Assembly: GCF_025837155.1 (NCBI RefSeq)
Contig: NZ_CP107549.1
Span: 3,348,001 to 3,412,000, forward strand
Length of the DNA: 64,000 nt
From: Pseudomonas sp. Z8(2022)
GTDB lineage: Bacteria; Pseudomonadota; Gammaproteobacteria; Pseudomonadales; Pseudomonadaceae
Reading direction: 5' to 3'
Made by a program: the position numbers and the translations under genes. This document shows positions 37,845 through 48,301 of this stretch, one piece after another (within the stretch, counting starts at the first letter, position 1; each line of letters begins with the position of its first letter). The notes beneath the pieces were generated by a model. The model saw only the letters and a list, made by a program, of their open reading frames with translations, was not told the DNA's origin and searched no databases.

Positions 37845-38705
37845 ATGGACATCGATCTGACCCGCACCTTTCTGGAAATCGTTCGCAGCGGCAGTTTCAT
37901 TGCTGCCGCCGAACGCCTGCACGTTACCCAGACGGCCGTCACCGCTCGCGTCCAGAAACTCGAAGGCCACCTCAACTGCACGCTGTTCGTACGCAACCGT
38001 GCCGGGGCCAAGCTGACGGCCGACGGCGAAGCCTTCGTCGCCTACGCCAACCAGATACTGCAGACCTGGGAGGCGGCGCAGCGCGACCTGCCTCTGCCGG
38101 AGGGCTATCACAACGTCATCCACATCGGCGGCGAAGTCAGCCTGTGCAACCCGCTGATGCTGCGCTGGGTCAGCCGCATCCGCACCCATATCGACCAATA
38201 CGCAGTGCACACCCACATCGCCGCCGGCCAGGAGCTGCTGCGCCAGCTGGAACTGGGCGTACTGGACGCCGCCCTGGTGTATCAGCCGCACTACTGGCCG
38301 GGCATGCAGGTGGAGCAGTTGCTCGAGGAAAAGCTGATCCTGGTGCGGGCGAAGAATCCGGAGCCCTACGTGTACATCGACTGGGGCGAGGCGTTTCGCC
38401 TGCAGCACGACAGCGCGCTACCTGACAAGGCCAAGGCAGCGGTGTCCTTCAACCTCGGGCCGCTGGCCCTGCAGTACATCCTCGAACATGGCGGCTCCGG
38501 CTACTTCCGCACGCGGGTGGTGCAGAGCTACCTGGACAAGAAGGTGCTCAAGCGCGTGCCCCGTGCGCCCGAGTTCAGCTACCCGACCTATCTGGTGTAT
38601 TCCCGCGAGCGTGATTCGGCAGTGCTGCAGCAGTCGTTCGACCTGCTGCGCCAGATCATCGCCGAAGACACCGACTGGTCGCAGCGCTGGGACCCGATGA
38701 TCTGA
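37845..38705 (+). CDS. LysR-family transcriptional regulator
   Basis: A 286-residue regulator. The N-terminal winged helix is LTRTFLEIVRSGSFIAAAERLHVTQTAVTARVQKLE, given here in two overlapping parts of the standard LysR pattern, followed by FVRNRAGAKLTADG. The effector domain begins near residue 90 (VIHIGGEVSL). Its targets are not clear from position: the HPP-CBS gene is upstream on the same strand and pagL is convergent. A strong hairpin terminator follows the stop. Confidence 0.92.
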   Translation: MDIDLTRTFLEIVRSGSFIAAAERLHVTQTAVTARVQKLEGHLNCTLFVRNRAGAKLTADGEAFVAYANQILQTWEAAQRDLPLPEGYHNVIHIGGEVSLCNPLMLRWVSRIRTHIDQYAVHTHIAAGQELLRQLELGVLDAALVYQPHYWPGMQVEQLLEEKLILVRAKNPEPYVYIDWGEAFRLQHDSALPDKAKAAVSFNLGPLALQYILEHGGSGYFRTRVVQSYLDKKVLKRVPRAPEFSYPTYLVYSRERDSAVLQQSFDLLRQIIAEDTDWSQRWDPMI

Positions 38706-38724
38706 GCGGTACCTGAAACGAAAT

Positions 38725-38745
38725 CGCCCCTCGTATGGAGGGGCG
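38725..38745. terminator. Bidirectional terminator between lysR and pagL
   Basis: CGCCCCTC (38725-38732) pairs with GAGGGGCG (38738-38745) over GTATG, followed by GTTCTTG. It lies 20 nt past the LysR stop and 30 nt past the pagL stop on the other strand. Confidence 0.75.
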
Positions 38746-38774
38746 GTTCTTGTCGCTGCTTCGTCGAGGGCTGT

Positions 38775-39290
38775 TCAGAAGCTCATGCGGTAATGCACCG
38801 TATAGGCCTCTACACCATCGTTGGGCTTCTTCAGGCCGGCGTTGGAATAGTGGATCGCACGCAGGCCGATTTCCTGGCCGGCGAAGCGCAGACCGACACC
38901 GATACGGTCCTCGAACTGGAAGGAAGAACCCAGATCGTTGCTTTCCAGCTCGGTGCTGGAGAACGCAGCGACGCCGATACCGGCTTCGATATAGGGGCGC
39001 ACGTTCTGCCCGGCGAACTCGTAAACGAATACCGGGGCGAAGGACAGGCTGTGGTTGCTCGCCGTATCGTCACCATCCCAATAGGTGTAACCCAGATCCC
39101 AATAGCCAGTCAGACGGCCGTAGCTGCTTTCCAGCCAGCTATGGTTCCAGTCCCACTGCGCGCCCAAACGATAAACCATTGTGGAGTCGCCACTCTGACC
39201 AATGGCCGCGGTTACATCCGCGGCCTGCGCAGCACCCAGAGTTCCGAACGTGAGGGCTGTTGCTGCGGCAAAGGCATACAACTTCTTCAT
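38775..39290 (-). CDS. pagL: Lipid A 3-O-deacylase PagL
   Basis: An outer-membrane beta-barrel esterase that removes the 3-O-linked acyl chain of lipid A. The 171-residue precursor has a signal peptide of about 23 residues ending AAQAA and finishes in phenylalanine. The catalytic triad fits His147, Ser149 and Glu161 in AIHYSNAGLKKPNDGVE; the spacing (2 and 12) equals that of P. aeruginosa PagL (H126, S128, E140). The order pagL-murI-moeB is also seen in other pseudomonads. It has its own 90-nt promoter gap after murI. Confidence 0.9.
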   Translation of the reverse strand: MKKLYAFAAATALTFGTLGAAQAADVTAAIGQSGDSTMVYRLGAQWDWNHSWLESSYGRLTGYWDLGYTYWDGDDTASNHSLSFAPVFVYEFAGQNVRPYIEAGIGVAAFSSTELESNDLGSSFQFEDRIGVGLRFAGQEIGLRAIHYSNAGLKKPNDGVEAYTVHYRMSF

Positions 39291-39383
39291 GAGTCATTCC
39301 TTTTTAGCGAGGGTTTTTATCAGGCTGTGACAAAAATATAGAAGCATCCGATAACAGGGATAGCCTGATCGGAAAAAAATTCA

Positions 39384-40172
39384 CTATATCGAAAGAACCT
39401 GGGCCTTTTCACCTAGTAAAATCGGCAAAACCCGGCGAAGTTGCGCCAGCTCCCCACTGCTCCAGTAACGCGTTTCCCCGGCCGGCAGCGTCGCCAGCAG
39501 ATCGTTACGCGAGAGCAGGCGTTGCAACTGCCGCGCCACTGCCGCACCGGTATCGATCAGCGTTACCGACGCCGGTACCAGCTCACTCAGCAACGGACGC
39601 AGAAAGGGATAGTGGGTACAGCCTAGAATCAGCGTGTCGCAACCCTCGGCCAGCAGCGGCGTCACATAGCCCTGCAACAGTTCGCGCGTGGTCGGCGCCT
39701 GTAGTTCTCCCGCCTCGATGCACTCCACCAGCCCGGGACAGGGCTGGGTCACTACCCGCACGTCGTTGGCGAAGCGATCAAGCAGCGCGGCGAATCGGGC
39801 GCTCTTCAGCGTACCGGTGGTCGCCAGCACGCCGACCACGCCACTGCGCGTGGCTGCCGCGGCAGGCTTCACCGCAGGCTCCATGCCGACGATGGGCAGA
39901 TTCGGATAACGTTCGCGCAACTCTGCAGCCGCAGCGGCAGTCGCGGTATTGCACGCCAGCACCAACGCCTTGGCACCTTGTGCCAGCAGATGTTCGGTGA
40001 TCACCACGCAGCGCTCGCGAATGTACTCCGGGCTTTTCTCGCCGTAGGGCACATGGCCGCTGTCGGCCACGTAAAGCAGCGTCTCGTGGGGCAGCAGCTG
40101 GCGAATCTCGCGCAGTACCGACAGGCCGCCGACGCCTGAATCGAAAACGCCAACCGGCGCGTTACTGGGCAT
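39384..40172 (-). CDS. murI: Glutamate racemase
   Basis: It converts L- to D-glutamate for peptidoglycan. The 262-residue protein starts [18 protein letters not shown] and has the two catalytic cysteines in [12 protein letters not shown] and [11 protein letters not shown], with the PYGEKS substrate loop. I start at ATG 40172, inside the end of moeB (11-nt overlap), because the family begins just before the VFDSGVGG motif. It is the last gene of hemA-prfA-prmC-moeB-murI. Confidence 0.96.
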   Translation of the reverse strand: MPSNAPVGVFDSGVGGLSVLREIRQLLPHETLLYVADSGHVPYGEKSPEYIRERCVVITEHLLAQGAKALVLACNTATAAAAAELRERYPNLPIVGMEPAVKPAAAATRSGVVGVLATTGTLKSARFAALLDRFANDVRVVTQPCPGLVECIEAGELQAPTTRELLQGYVTPLLAEGCDTLILGCTHYPFLRPLLSELVPASVTLIDTGAAVARQLQRLLSRNDLLATLPAGETRYWSSGELAQLRRVLPILLGEKAQVLSI

Positions 40173-40914
40173 CGCCGCAAACACCGCAGGCCGGGTCACG
40201 CTTGACCCGCAACTCGCGAAAACGCGTACCCAGCGCGTCGATCAGCAGCAGGCGGCCCACCAGTGGCTCACCGAAACCGGCCAGCAACTTGAGCGCCTCC
40301 AGCGCCTGCAGGCTGCCGACCAGGCCAACCAGCGGACCGACCACCCCGGCCTCGCTGCAGGTCAGCTCGGCTTCGCTGCCATGGCCGTAAAGGCAGTGGT
40401 AGCAGGGGCTGGCCGCGTTGCGCGGATCGAATACCGACAACTGCCCTTCCAGGCGGATCGCCGCACCGGACACCAGCGGCTTGCCGGCCGCGACGCAGGC
40501 GGCGTTGACCGCCTCGCGGGTGGCGAAGTTGTCCGAGCAGTCCAGCACCAGATCGACGTTGCTCACCACGGCGACCAGCGAATCGGTGTCCAGTGCCTGA
40601 CGATGCGGCACCAGCCTGATATGCGGGTTGATCGCTGCCAGGCGCGCCATGGCCGAATCCACCTTGGCCTGGCCGATGCTGGCGGTGTCGTGAGCGATCT
40701 GCCGCTGCAGGTTGGTCAGGTCCACCGTATCGAAGTCGGCCAGGTGCAACTCACCGACGCCGGCGGCGGCCAGGTACAGCGCCACCGGAGAGCCCAGCCC
40801 GCCCATGCCGACGATCAGCACGCGGCCCTGCCTGAGGCGCAGCTGCCCTTCCACATCGATCTGTTTCAGCAGAATCTGCCGGCTATAGCGCAGCAGTTCG
40901 TCATCGCTCAGCAT
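40162..40914 (-). CDS. moeB: Molybdopterin-synthase adenylyltransferase
   Basis: The protein adenylates the C-terminal Gly-Gly of MoaD so it can receive sulfur. The 250-residue E1-like enzyme has the nucleotide loop [21 protein letters not shown], the [13 protein letters not shown] segment and two zinc CxxC pairs (SPCYHC, ACGVC). MoaD and MoaE are encoded about 17 kb away in this window. ATG 40914 is chosen; a GTG at 40926 would overlap prmC. It could also act as ThiF, but position beside prmC supports MoeB. Confidence 0.92.
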   Translation of the reverse strand: MLSDDELLRYSRQILLKQIDVEGQLRLRQGRVLIVGMGGLGSPVALYLAAAGVGELHLADFDTVDLTNLQRQIAHDTASIGQAKVDSAMARLAAINPHIRLVPHRQALDTDSLVAVVSNVDLVLDCSDNFATREAVNAACVAAGKPLVSGAAIRLEGQLSVFDPRNAASPCYHCLYGHGSEAELTCSEAGVVGPLVGLVGSLQALEALKLLAGFGEPLVGRLLLIDALGTRFRELRVKRDPACGVCGDAQ

Positions 40915-40918
40915 CTGA

Positions 40919-41752
40919 TCACTCACGGTCGAAACGTCCCAAACTGATGCGTTCGAGGCCTGCCAGGTCACGCCGGCTATGCACTTCGGCGAAGCCGGCG
41001 TCGCCGAGCAACCGTCGCACATCGCCGGCCTGGTCGAAACCATGTTCCAGCAGCAGCCAGCCACCCGGCAGCAGGTGCTCCGGCGCGGCCTGGATGATCG
41101 CACGAATATCGTCCAGACCGTCGCTGCCCGACACCAGCGCGCTGCTCGGCTCGAAGCGCACGTCCCCCTGGGCAAGGTGTCGGTCGTCGGCGCGGATATA
41201 GGGCGGGTTGCTCAGGATCAGGCCATAACGCCGCCCGGCCAGCGCGGAAAACCAGTGACTGAGCAGGAAGCCGGCATTTCCCAGTGCCAAGCGCTGACGG
41301 TTGCGCTCGGCCAGGGCCACTGCCTCCTCGACACGATCAACACCGGTCACCTGCCAGGCCGGACGTTCGCTGGCCAGGGCCAGGGCGATGGCGCCGGTGC
41401 CGGTGCCGAGGTCCAGTACCTCCAGCGGCGTCGCCGGCAGCAGGTCGAGCGCAGTTTCCACCAGCAGCTCGGTATCCGGGCGCGGAATCAGGGTGTGCGG
41501 CGCCACTTCCAGATCCAGACTCCAGAAGCCCTGATGGCCGAGGATATAGGCCACCGGCTCGCCCTGGCGGCGGCGCTGCAGACTCGCCTGAAACAACGCC
41601 AGCTGATCGGCATCCGGCTCACGCTCGGGCCAGGTCCGCAAGTAGCTGCGCGGCTTGTTCAGCGCGGCCGCCAGCAGCAGCTCGGCGTCCAGCCGTGGCG
41701 TGGGCGAGTCGGGAAGGTCGGCAGTGTCGAGCAGGGTTTCGATGGTGGCCAT
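40919..41752 (-). CDS. prmC: Release factor glutamine methyltransferase
   Basis: It methylates the glutamine of the GGQ motif in release factors RF1 and RF2. The 277-residue protein has an N-terminal helical domain, the SAM loop VLDLGTGTGAIALALA and the NPPY catalytic motif (ILSNPPYIRADD), preceded by PRPDTELLVE. Its substrate gene prfA lies directly upstream, separated by a 138-nt gap that holds a degenerate REP. Confidence 0.96.
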   Translation of the reverse strand: MATIETLLDTADLPDSPTPRLDAELLLAAALNKPRSYLRTWPEREPDADQLALFQASLQRRRQGEPVAYILGHQGFWSLDLEVAPHTLIPRPDTELLVETALDLLPATPLEVLDLGTGTGAIALALASERPAWQVTGVDRVEEAVALAERNRQRLALGNAGFLLSHWFSALAGRRYGLILSNPPYIRADDRHLAQGDVRFEPSSALVSGSDGLDDIRAIIQAAPEHLLPGGWLLLEHGFDQAGDVRRLLGDAGFAEVHSRRDLAGLERISLGRFDRE

Positions 41753-41760
41753 GGTGTTCT

Positions 41761-41813
41761 CGTAGCGCGGATGCCATCCGGGAAATCAGTCCCCGGATTG
41801 CATCCGGGCTCCG
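41761..41813. repeat. REP-type palindrome, family A copy 3 (degenerate)
   Basis: CGTAGCGCGGATGCCATCCGG and GGATTGCATCCGGGCTCCGG flank the element. Several mismatches distinguish it from the copies at 8287 and 9675. It lies inside the prfA-prmC operon. Confidence 0.75.
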
Positions 41814-41890
41814 GCATTTTGCCCTCTCCGACTTGCCGGAGAGAGGAATGTCAGCGCAAGGGTAGCGGCGCGCCATGCGCACCGCAGCAC

Positions 41891-42973
41891 TCAGTCGCCC
41901 AGCGCCGCCAACTGGTCGGCCTGGTATTCGGCCAGCAGCGGTTCGATCACTGCCTCCACGCCACCGGCCATGATTTCACTCAGCGAATACAGGGTCAGGT
42001 TGATGCGGTGATCGGTCACCCGGCCTTGCGGAAAGTTGTAGGTGCGGATGCGCTCGGAACGATCCCCCGAGCCCACCAGCAATTTGCGCGTCTCGGAGAT
42101 TTCCTTGTGCGCAGCCGCCTCCTGCTGATCCTGCAGCTTGGCCGCCAGCCAGGCCATGGCCTTGGCGCGGTTCTTGTGCTGGGAGCGCTCTTCCTGGCAT
42201 TCCACCACGGTGCCGGTGGGAATGTGGGTGATGCGGATCGCCGAGTCGGTGGTGTTGACGTGCTGACCACCGGCGCCAGAGCTGCGGAAGGTATCGACGC
42301 GCAGATCGGCCGGATTGATCTCGATGGCGGCCTGCTCGTCCGGCTCCGGCAATACCGCCACGGTGCAGGCGGAGGTGTGGATGCGGCCCTGGGATTCGGT
42401 TTCCGGCACACGCTGCACGCGATGGGCGCCGGACTCGAACTTGAGCTTGGCGTAGACATTGTCGCCCTCGACGCGGGCAATCACTTCCTTGAAACCGCCG
42501 TGCTCGCCCTCGTTGGCCGACAGCACCTCGACACGCCAGCCCTGCTTCTCGGCATAACGCGAGTACATGCGGAACAGGTCGCCGGAGAATATCGCCGCCT
42601 CGTCACCGCCAGTACCGGCGCGGATTTCCAGGTAGACGTTGCGACCGTCGTTGGGGTCCTTGGGCAGCAGCATGCGCTGCAACTTGTCTTCGAGGCTGGC
42701 CAGCGCTTCCTTGGCCTGTGCCACTTCTTCCTCGGCCATCTCGCGCAGATCCGGGTCGCTTTCCTTGAGCAGCGCCTGGGCGTCTTCTAGGTCGCCCTGC
42801 ACCTTGCGCAGCTCGCGGAAGGTGGCGATCACCGGCTCGATCTCGGCGTACTCCCTGGAATAGGCGCGGAACTGGCTCTGCTTGGCAATCACCTCGGCGT
42901 CGCCGAGCAGCGCCGTCAGTTCCTCGAAGCGGTCGCTGAGGTTGTCCAGCTTGTTCAACAGTGAAGCTTTCAT
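41891..42973 (-). CDS. prfA: Peptide chain release factor 1
   Basis: RF1 recognises UAA and UAG stops and triggers peptide release. The 360-residue protein has the GGQ loop ([15 protein letters not shown]), the codon-reading tripeptide region around [19 protein letters not shown], and a normal helical N-terminus. Its start overlaps the hemA stop by four nt (ATGA), the usual gammaproteobacterial coupling. Confidence 0.98.
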   Translation of the reverse strand: MKASLLNKLDNLSDRFEELTALLGDAEVIAKQSQFRAYSREYAEIEPVIATFRELRKVQGDLEDAQALLKESDPDLREMAEEEVAQAKEALASLEDKLQRMLLPKDPNDGRNVYLEIRAGTGGDEAAIFSGDLFRMYSRYAEKQGWRVEVLSANEGEHGGFKEVIARVEGDNVYAKLKFESGAHRVQRVPETESQGRIHTSACTVAVLPEPDEQAAIEINPADLRVDTFRSSGAGGQHVNTTDSAIRITHIPTGTVVECQEERSQHKNRAKAMAWLAAKLQDQQEAAAHKEISETRKLLVGSGDRSERIRTYNFPQGRVTDHRINLTLYSLSEIMAGGVEAVIEPLLAEYQADQLAALGD

Positions 42974-44250
42974 TGCAGACCTTTGTCCTGCGGCGCGCTC
43001 TCGTCGAGGGCGAACAATTCCTGGGCCAGGTTGAGCGCATCGACGCGCCCTTCGGCGGTAAGTTTCTTCATCCGCACGCTGGGCGCGTGCAGCAGCTTGT
43101 TGGTCAGGCCGCGCGCCAGCTGCGCCAGCACGTCTTCGGGATTGCCACCGTTGACCAGCAGGCGCTGGGCCTTGGCCAGCTCCTCGTCGCGCAGGCGCTC
43201 GGCCTGCTGGCGGTAGGCCTTGAGCACGTCCACCGCGGCCAGCTCGCGCAGGCGCTGCATGAAGTCTTCGGTGCCGGCGGCGACCAGTTCTTCGGCAGCC
43301 TGCGCCGCGCCCTGGCGGCTCTTGAGGTTTTCCTCGATGACCTCGTGCAGGTCATCGACGGTATAGAGGTAGACATCGTCCAGCTCGCCCACCTGCGGTT
43401 CGATATCGCGTGGTACGGCGATATCGACCATGAAGATCGGCTTGTGCCGGCGCTTCTTCAGCGCACGCTCCACCGCGCCCTTGCCGAGGATCGGCAGCTG
43501 GCTGGCGGTGGAGCTGATGACGATGTCGCTGTTGACCAGCTCGTCCGGAATGTCCGAGAGCAGCACCGCGTGCGCACCGAACTCCCCGGCCAGCTGGCTG
43601 GCACGCTCCAGGGTGCGGTTGGCGACGACGATGCGCTTGACGCCCTGGTCATGCAGGTGACGCGCCACCAGGCTGATGGTCTCACCGGCGCCGATAAGCA
43701 GCGCCTGGCTGCGGTTCAGGTTTGCGAAGATCTGCTTGGCCAGGCTGACTGCGGCAAAGGCCACGGACACCGGGTTCTCGCCGATGGCGGTATCGGTGCG
43801 CACGGTTTTGGCGGTGCTGAACGTGGCCTGGAACAGGCGCCCGAGCAGCGGGCCGACGGTGCCGGCCTCACGCGCCACTGCGTAGGCGGACTTGAGCTGA
43901 CCGAGAATCTGCGGCTCGCCCAGCACCATGGAATCCAGACCGCAGGCCACGCGCATCATGTGGCGCACGGCGTCCTGCTCGCTGTGCACATAGGCACAGG
44001 CACGCAACTGGTCGACGCTCAGGCGGTGATAATCGGCCAGCCACTGCAGCACTTCGTCGCTGCTCAACTGCTCCTGCTCCAGGTACAGCTCGCTGCGGTT
44101 GCAGGTAGAGAGGATCGCTGCCTCACGACTGGGCGTCAGTCGGCACAGCTGCTGCAGCGCCTCGACCAGTTGCTCCGGGGTGAAGGCAACGCGCTCGCGC
44201 ACCTCTACCGAGGCGGTCTTGTGATTGATACCGAGGGCGATAAAGGCCAT
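42970..44250 (-). CDS. hemA: Glutamyl-tRNA reductase
   Basis: It reduces glutamyl-tRNA to glutamate semialdehyde, the committed step of C5 heme synthesis. The 426-residue protein starts [17 protein letters not shown], has the catalytic Cys50 in [11 protein letters not shown], the NADPH loop [15 protein letters not shown] and a C-terminal dimerisation helix. I start at ATG 44250; the longer frame adds unrelated residues. The gene is divergent from the TPR lipoprotein gene and leads the prfA-prmC-moeB-murI operon. Confidence 0.97.
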   Translation of the reverse strand: MAFIALGINHKTASVEVRERVAFTPEQLVEALQQLCRLTPSREAAILSTCNRSELYLEQEQLSSDEVLQWLADYHRLSVDQLRACAYVHSEQDAVRHMMRVACGLDSMVLGEPQILGQLKSAYAVAREAGTVGPLLGRLFQATFSTAKTVRTDTAIGENPVSVAFAAVSLAKQIFANLNRSQALLIGAGETISLVARHLHDQGVKRIVVANRTLERASQLAGEFGAHAVLLSDIPDELVNSDIVISSTASQLPILGKGAVERALKKRRHKPIFMVDIAVPRDIEPQVGELDDVYLYTVDDLHEVIEENLKSRQGAAQAAEELVAAGTEDFMQRLRELAAVDVLKAYRQQAERLRDEELAKAQRLLVNGGNPEDVLAQLARGLTNKLLHAPSVRMKKLTAEGRVDALNLAQELFALDESAPQDKGLQ

Positions 44251-44458
44251 GCAGGGTCGCTGAGGGGCAATACGGAAGCCGGCAATTGTCCTACTTCGCC
44301 CCCGAGAGAACAACTACCGCGACCTATTGTCCCAATAGACGGTTCGCCGCATCCTCCTGGCCAGTGGGCTTGCTCCAAGGCTTGTGTCATGATGCCGCGA
44401 ACGTTGCAGGGCACGGGCCAGTACGGCCCCGCCCCGGAATAACGCACGACAAGGCACT

Positions 44459-46186
44459 ATGAACAGACCCCTCGCGTTGCTCACCGCATTCGCTTTCCTC
44501 AGCGGCTGCCAAACCTTCGCCCCCAGCGAACCCGACGGTACGCCGCCGGTGCAGGAAGCCGATCAGATCACCCAGCCTGAACCGAGCGAATACGGCTCGT
44601 TCAGCCAGGAAACCCTGTTCGCTCTGCTCACCGCCGAGCTGGCCGGGCAACGCAACCGCTTCGACATCGCCCTCGGCAACTATGTGCAGCAGGCGCAGGT
44701 CACCGGCGATGCTGGCGTCGCCGAGCGCGCGTTCCGCATAGCCGAATACCTCGGTGCCGAACAGCCTGCGTTGGAAAGCGCGCTGATCTGGGCCCGCAAC
44801 GCCCCCGGCAATATCGATGCACAACGCGCCGCTGCCGTGCAGCTGGCCCGCGCAGGTCGCTACGACGAATCCATGACTTATATGGAGCAGGTGCTGCAAC
44901 GCCAGGGCGACACTCACTTCGACTTCCTTGCCCTGTCCGCCGCGGAAACCGACCCGGACACCCGCGCCGGACTGCTACAGGGCTTCGACCGCCTGTTGGC
45001 GAAGAATCCGGACAACAGCCAGCTGCTGTTCGGCAAGGCCATCCTCCTGCAACAGGACGGGCGCGCCGCAGAAGCCCTGGAGCTGCTTGAAGACAGCGCC
45101 GCGAGCAGCAACGAGGTGTCGCCGATCCTGCTGCGCGCGCGCCTGCTGCAAAGCCTCGGCCGTGGCGACGAAGCCCTGCCGCTATTGCAGAAGGGCATTC
45201 GCAAGAACCCCGACGACAAGCGCCTGCGCCTGACCTATGCGCGCCAGCTGGTGGAACAGGACCGCCTCGACGACGCCAAGGGCGAGTTCTCCAAGCTGGT
45301 GCATGAAAACCCCAACGACGACGACCTGCGCTTCTCCCTGGCGCTGGTGTGCCTGGAAGCCGAGGCCTGGGAAGAGGCCATCGTCTACCTGGAAGAGCTG
45401 GTCGAACGCCGCAGCCATGTCGACGCTGCCCATTACAACCTCGGTCGTGCCTACGAGGCGCTGAACGATAGCGACAGCGCCCTGCAGGAATATGCCCTGG
45501 TCGGCCCGAGCAACGACTACCTGCCGGCCCAGCAGCGCCAGACCGAGCTGCTGATCACCCAGCAACGCGGTGAAGAAGCCAGCGCGCGCCTGGCCCAGGC
45601 CCGCGATGCCCAGCCGGATTACGCCATCCAGCTGTACCTGATCGAGGCCGAAGGGCTGAGCAACAGCGGCCAGATCGAGCCGGCCTGGAAGACCATCAGC
45701 GAGGGCCTGGAGCAGTACCCCAATGATCTGAACCTGCTCTACACCCGCGCCATGCTGGCAGAAAAACGCGATGATCTGCCCCAGCTGGAAACCGACCTGC
45801 GCTACATCATCGAACGCGAGCCGGAACATGCCATGGCGCTCAATGCCCTCGGCTACACCCTGGCCGACCGCACCACGCGCTACGAAGAAGCGCGCGAGCT
45901 GATCGCCAAGGCGCACCAGCTCAACCCGGATGATCCGGCAATTCTCGACAGCCTCGGCTGGGTCAACTATCGCCTGGGCAATCTCGACGAGGCCGAACGT
46001 CTGCTGCGCCGGGCGCTGAAAAAATTCCCCGACCACGAAGTCGCTGCCCACCTCGGTGAGGTGCTCTGGGCTCAGGGCAAGCAGCGTGAAGCCCGCAGCG
46101 TCTGGCGCGAAGCCCTGAGTGCGACGCCCGACAGCTCCATCCTGCGCGACACCCTGTTGCGCCTGACCGGTTCCGAGACCCTCTGA
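44459..46186 (+). CDS. TPR-repeat lipoprotein
   Basis: A 575-residue exported protein. The signal ends in the lipobox FLSGC (Cys17), followed by about a dozen tetratricopeptide-like repeats, clearest near the C-terminus ([40 protein letters not shown]). TPR lipoproteins serve as scaffolds at the outer membrane. The conserved place between hemA and lolB suggests an envelope role. The stop overlaps the lolB start by one base. There is no known catalytic activity. Confidence 0.92.
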   Translation: MNRPLALLTAFAFLSGCQTFAPSEPDGTPPVQEADQITQPEPSEYGSFSQETLFALLTAELAGQRNRFDIALGNYVQQAQVTGDAGVAERAFRIAEYLGAEQPALESALIWARNAPGNIDAQRAAAVQLARAGRYDESMTYMEQVLQRQGDTHFDFLALSAAETDPDTRAGLLQGFDRLLAKNPDNSQLLFGKAILLQQDGRAAEALELLEDSAASSNEVSPILLRARLLQSLGRGDEALPLLQKGIRKNPDDKRLRLTYARQLVEQDRLDDAKGEFSKLVHENPNDDDLRFSLALVCLEAEAWEEAIVYLEELVERRSHVDAAHYNLGRAYEALNDSDSALQEYALVGPSNDYLPAQQRQTELLITQQRGEEASARLAQARDAQPDYAIQLYLIEAEGLSNSGQIEPAWKTISEGLEQYPNDLNLLYTRAMLAEKRDDLPQLETDLRYIIEREPEHAMALNALGYTLADRTTRYEEARELIAKAHQLNPDDPAILDSLGWVNYRLGNLDEAERLLRRALKKFPDHEVAAHLGEVLWAQGKQREARSVWREALSATPDSSILRDTLLRLTGSETL

Positions 46187-46800
46187 TGCTTCGTCACCTG
46201 CTCGTATTCAGCCTCATCGCCCTGCTCGCCGGTTGCGCCGGCCTTACCTCGCGCGAAGCGCTGGAAGGTCAGGGCGACCCCGACCAGTGGAAGGCCCACA
46301 AACAGCAGATCAGCCAGCTCGACGGTTGGCAGATCAATGGCAAGATCGGCATCCGTGCCCCCCGCGACTCCGGCAGTGCCACGCTGTTCTGGCTGCAGCG
46401 CCAGGACTACTACGACATTCGCCTGTCCGGCCCGCTGGGCGGTGGCGCCGCGCGCCTGACTGGCCGCCCGGGCGATATCCTGCTGGAAGTATCCAACCGC
46501 GGCCGCTTCCGCGCCGAATCCCCGGAGGCACTGCTGCGCGAGCAGCTACGCCTGGATCTGCCGGTGTCCAACCTGCTCTGGTGGATTCGCGGCCTGCCCG
46601 CCCCGGACAGCCGCAGTCGTATCACCCTCGATGGCGAAAGCCACCTGTCGCAGCTGCAACAGGACGGCTGGAAGGTCGAGTACCTGCGCTACACCGAACA
46701 GAACGGCTATGCCCTGCCGGAGCGCCTGAAGCTCTACGGCCAGGACCTGGAAGTGACCCTGGTGATCAAGGACTGGCAGCCGCGGCAATTGGGGCAGTAA
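46186..46800 (+). CDS. lolB: Outer-membrane lipoprotein receptor LolB
   Basis: LolB accepts lipoproteins from LolA and inserts them into the outer membrane. The 204-residue precursor has the lipobox LLAGC (Cys17). The mature part has [19 protein letters not shown], typical of the family, and [11 protein letters not shown] near the conserved hydrophobic loop. It is translationally coupled to the TPR gene (TGATG). Confidence 0.95.
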   Translation: MLRHLLVFSLIALLAGCAGLTSREALEGQGDPDQWKAHKQQISQLDGWQINGKIGIRAPRDSGSATLFWLQRQDYYDIRLSGPLGGGAARLTGRPGDILLEVSNRGRFRAESPEALLREQLRLDLPVSNLLWWIRGLPAPDSRSRITLDGESHLSQLQQDGWKVEYLRYTEQNGYALPERLKLYGQDLEVTLVIKDWQPRQLGQ

Positions 46801-47073
46801 CCTCGTTTTACTGCGCGCGAGCACCAAACCCACCCTGCAGGAGCGGCTTCAGCCGCGAGCCGCCGATACAGTAGAGAATGCACGGTCAGTTCCCCTCTCC
46901 CCCGTTTACGGAAGAGCGGTTAGCCGTAGCCCGGATGAAATCCGGGAACCATCGCCACCTAGCCCCGGACTGCATCCGGACTACGAACCGGCATTTCGGC
47001 TAAAGCCGCTCCTACGGGGGAGGCCGTGGTGTTTGCAGGAGCGGCTGGTCGGCGTTCCGTTTCAGCCGCGATG
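46801..47073. repeat. REP cluster between lolB and ispE
   Basis: Three repeat blocks fill this gap. A family B palindrome CTGCAGGAGCGGCTTCAGCC runs from 46835. Family A copy 4 (CGTAGCCCGGATGAAATCC to GGACTGCATCCGGACTACG) is at 46925-46985. Two further family B units lie at 46994-47018 and 47034-47073. No gene is visible. The -10-like TACAAT at 47113-47118 is the probable ispE promoter. Confidence 0.8.
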
Positions 47074-47154
47074 CTCCTCTGACTCACCGCAACTGCCGAT
47101 GCATTTCCCGAATACAATCGCCTCATGCCTCACGACGACGCCCCTGCCACGACC

Positions 47155-48024
47155 ATGACCGCCATCCCCGCCCAAGCCGAACTGATCCTGCCCGCCCCGG
47201 CCAAGCTCAACCTGATGCTGCACATCCTCGGTCGCCGCGCCGATGGCTATCACGAGCTGCAGACCCTGTTCCAGTTTCTCGACCATGGCGACGAACTCGG
47301 TTTCAGCGTGCGCCAGGATGGCGAGATCCACCTGCACACGCCCATCGAAGGCGTGCCGCATGACAGCAACCTGATCGTGCGCGCCGCCAGGCTTCTACAG
47401 CAGGCTTCGGGCACCGCGCTGGGCGCCGACATCTGGCTGGACAAACGCCTGCCCATGGGCGGCGGCATCGGCGGTGGCAGCTCGGATGCAGCTACCACGC
47501 TGGTCGGCCTCGATCACCTGTGGAACACCCGGCTTGGCGAAGACCGCCTGGCCGAACTGGGCCTGAGCCTGGGCGCCGACGTACCGGTATTCGTGCGCGG
47601 CCGCGCCGCTTTCGCCGAGGGTGTTGGCGAGCGCCTGACACCGGTGGAACTGGATGAACCCTGGTTCCTCGTCGCCGTGCCGCAAGTCTTTGTAAGCACA
47701 GCAGAAGTTTTCGGCTCGCCCGAGTTGACACGGGATACGCCGCCCATTAAAGTTCGCAGCCTTCTTGCGGGGGGTGGTCGAAACGACTGCCAGCCGGTGG
47801 TAGAGAAGCGTTACCCCGAAGTTCGTAACGCTTTGATCTTGTTGAACAAATTTGTTTCAGCTAGATTGACCGGCACTGGAGCTTGCGTATTTGGGAGCTT
47901 CCCAAATCGGGACGATGCTGATAAAGTCGCCCGCCATCTTCCAGGCACTCTGCCGAGCTTCGTAGCTCAAGGTCGCAACATCTCGATGCTGCACCGACGG
48001 CTTCAGGCACAGGCCAAGAAGTGA
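47155..48024 (+). CDS. ispE: 4-diphosphocytidyl-2-C-methyl-D-erythritol kinase
   Basis: This GHMP kinase phosphorylates CDP-methylerythritol in the MEP isoprenoid pathway. The 289-residue product starts near [17 protein letters not shown] and has the ATP loop [19 protein letters not shown] 47155 fits the family length; ATG 47125 would lie on the transcript start predicted from TACAAT (47113-47118). The last third (from about 47680) uses many codons that are rare elsewhere here (TTG, TTT, AGA, GTA, CGA), although the protein stays well conserved. Possible causes are an embedded promoter or recombination. Confidence 0.93.
   Translation: MTAIPAQAELILPAPAKLNLMLHILGRRADGYHELQTLFQFLDHGDELGFSVRQDGEIHLHTPIEGVPHDSNLIVRAARLLQQASGTALGADIWLDKRLPMGGGIGGGSSDAATTLVGLDHLWNTRLGEDRLAELGLSLGADVPVFVRGRAAFAEGVGERLTPVELDEPWFLVAVPQVFVSTAEVFGSPELTRDTPPIKVRSLLAGGGRNDCQPVVEKRYPEVRNALILLNKFVSARLTGTGACVFGSFPNRDDADKVARHLPGTLPSFVAQGRNISMLHRRLQAQAKK
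47725..47753 (+). promoter_or_regulatory. Candidate promoter inside ispE
   Basis: TTGACA (47725-47730), a 17-bp spacer and TAAAGT (47748-47753) give a good -35 and a fair -10. It lies in the atypical-codon part of ispE and could transcribe the two tRNA-Gln genes and prs. Confidence 0.45.
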
Positions 48025-48050
48025 ATGCTCAGCATTCGGTTATACGATAC

Positions 48051-48125
48051 AGGGGCGTCGCCAAGCGGTAAGGCACCAGGTTTTGATCCTGGCATGCGTT
48101 GGTTCGAATCCAGCCGCCCCTGCCA
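48051..48125 (+). tRNA. tRNA-Gln (UUG), first copy
   Basis: A 75-nt cloverleaf with encoded CCA. The acceptor stem AGGGGCG pairs with CGCCCCT; the anticodon stem CCAGG/CCTGG encloses TTTTGAT with TTG at 48083-48085; the T arm contains GGTTCGAATCC. The discriminator is G, as in glutamine tRNAs. Confidence 0.97.
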
Positions 48126-48180
48126 TAACCTCCTCCGGGAGGCATCGGAAACCGGATCAAAAGCATTCGACACAGAATAT

Positions 48181-48255
48181 AGGGGCGTCGCCAAGCGGTA
48201 AGGCACCAGGTTTTGATCCTGGCATGCGTTGGTTCGAATCCAGCCGCCCCTGCCA
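48181..48255 (+). tRNA. tRNA-Gln (UUG), second copy
   Basis: Identical over all 75 bases to the first copy, with the anticodon at 48213-48215. The 55-nt spacer differs from the flanks, and CTCCGGGAG within it could form a small processing hairpin. Confidence 0.97.
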
Positions 48256-48301
48256 TTTTCCATACCCATCCAGGTATACCCTCAGCCGGCAGGTACTGCG
48301 C

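Noticed and set aside
40979..42790. 603-codon plus-strand frame over prmC and prfA
   Set aside because: Antisense shadow of two certain genes and it reads through a REP; no motif.
48003..48269. Short minus-strand frame with an internal repeat across the tRNA-Gln pair
   Set aside because: The repeat is simply the two identical tRNA genes read as protein.
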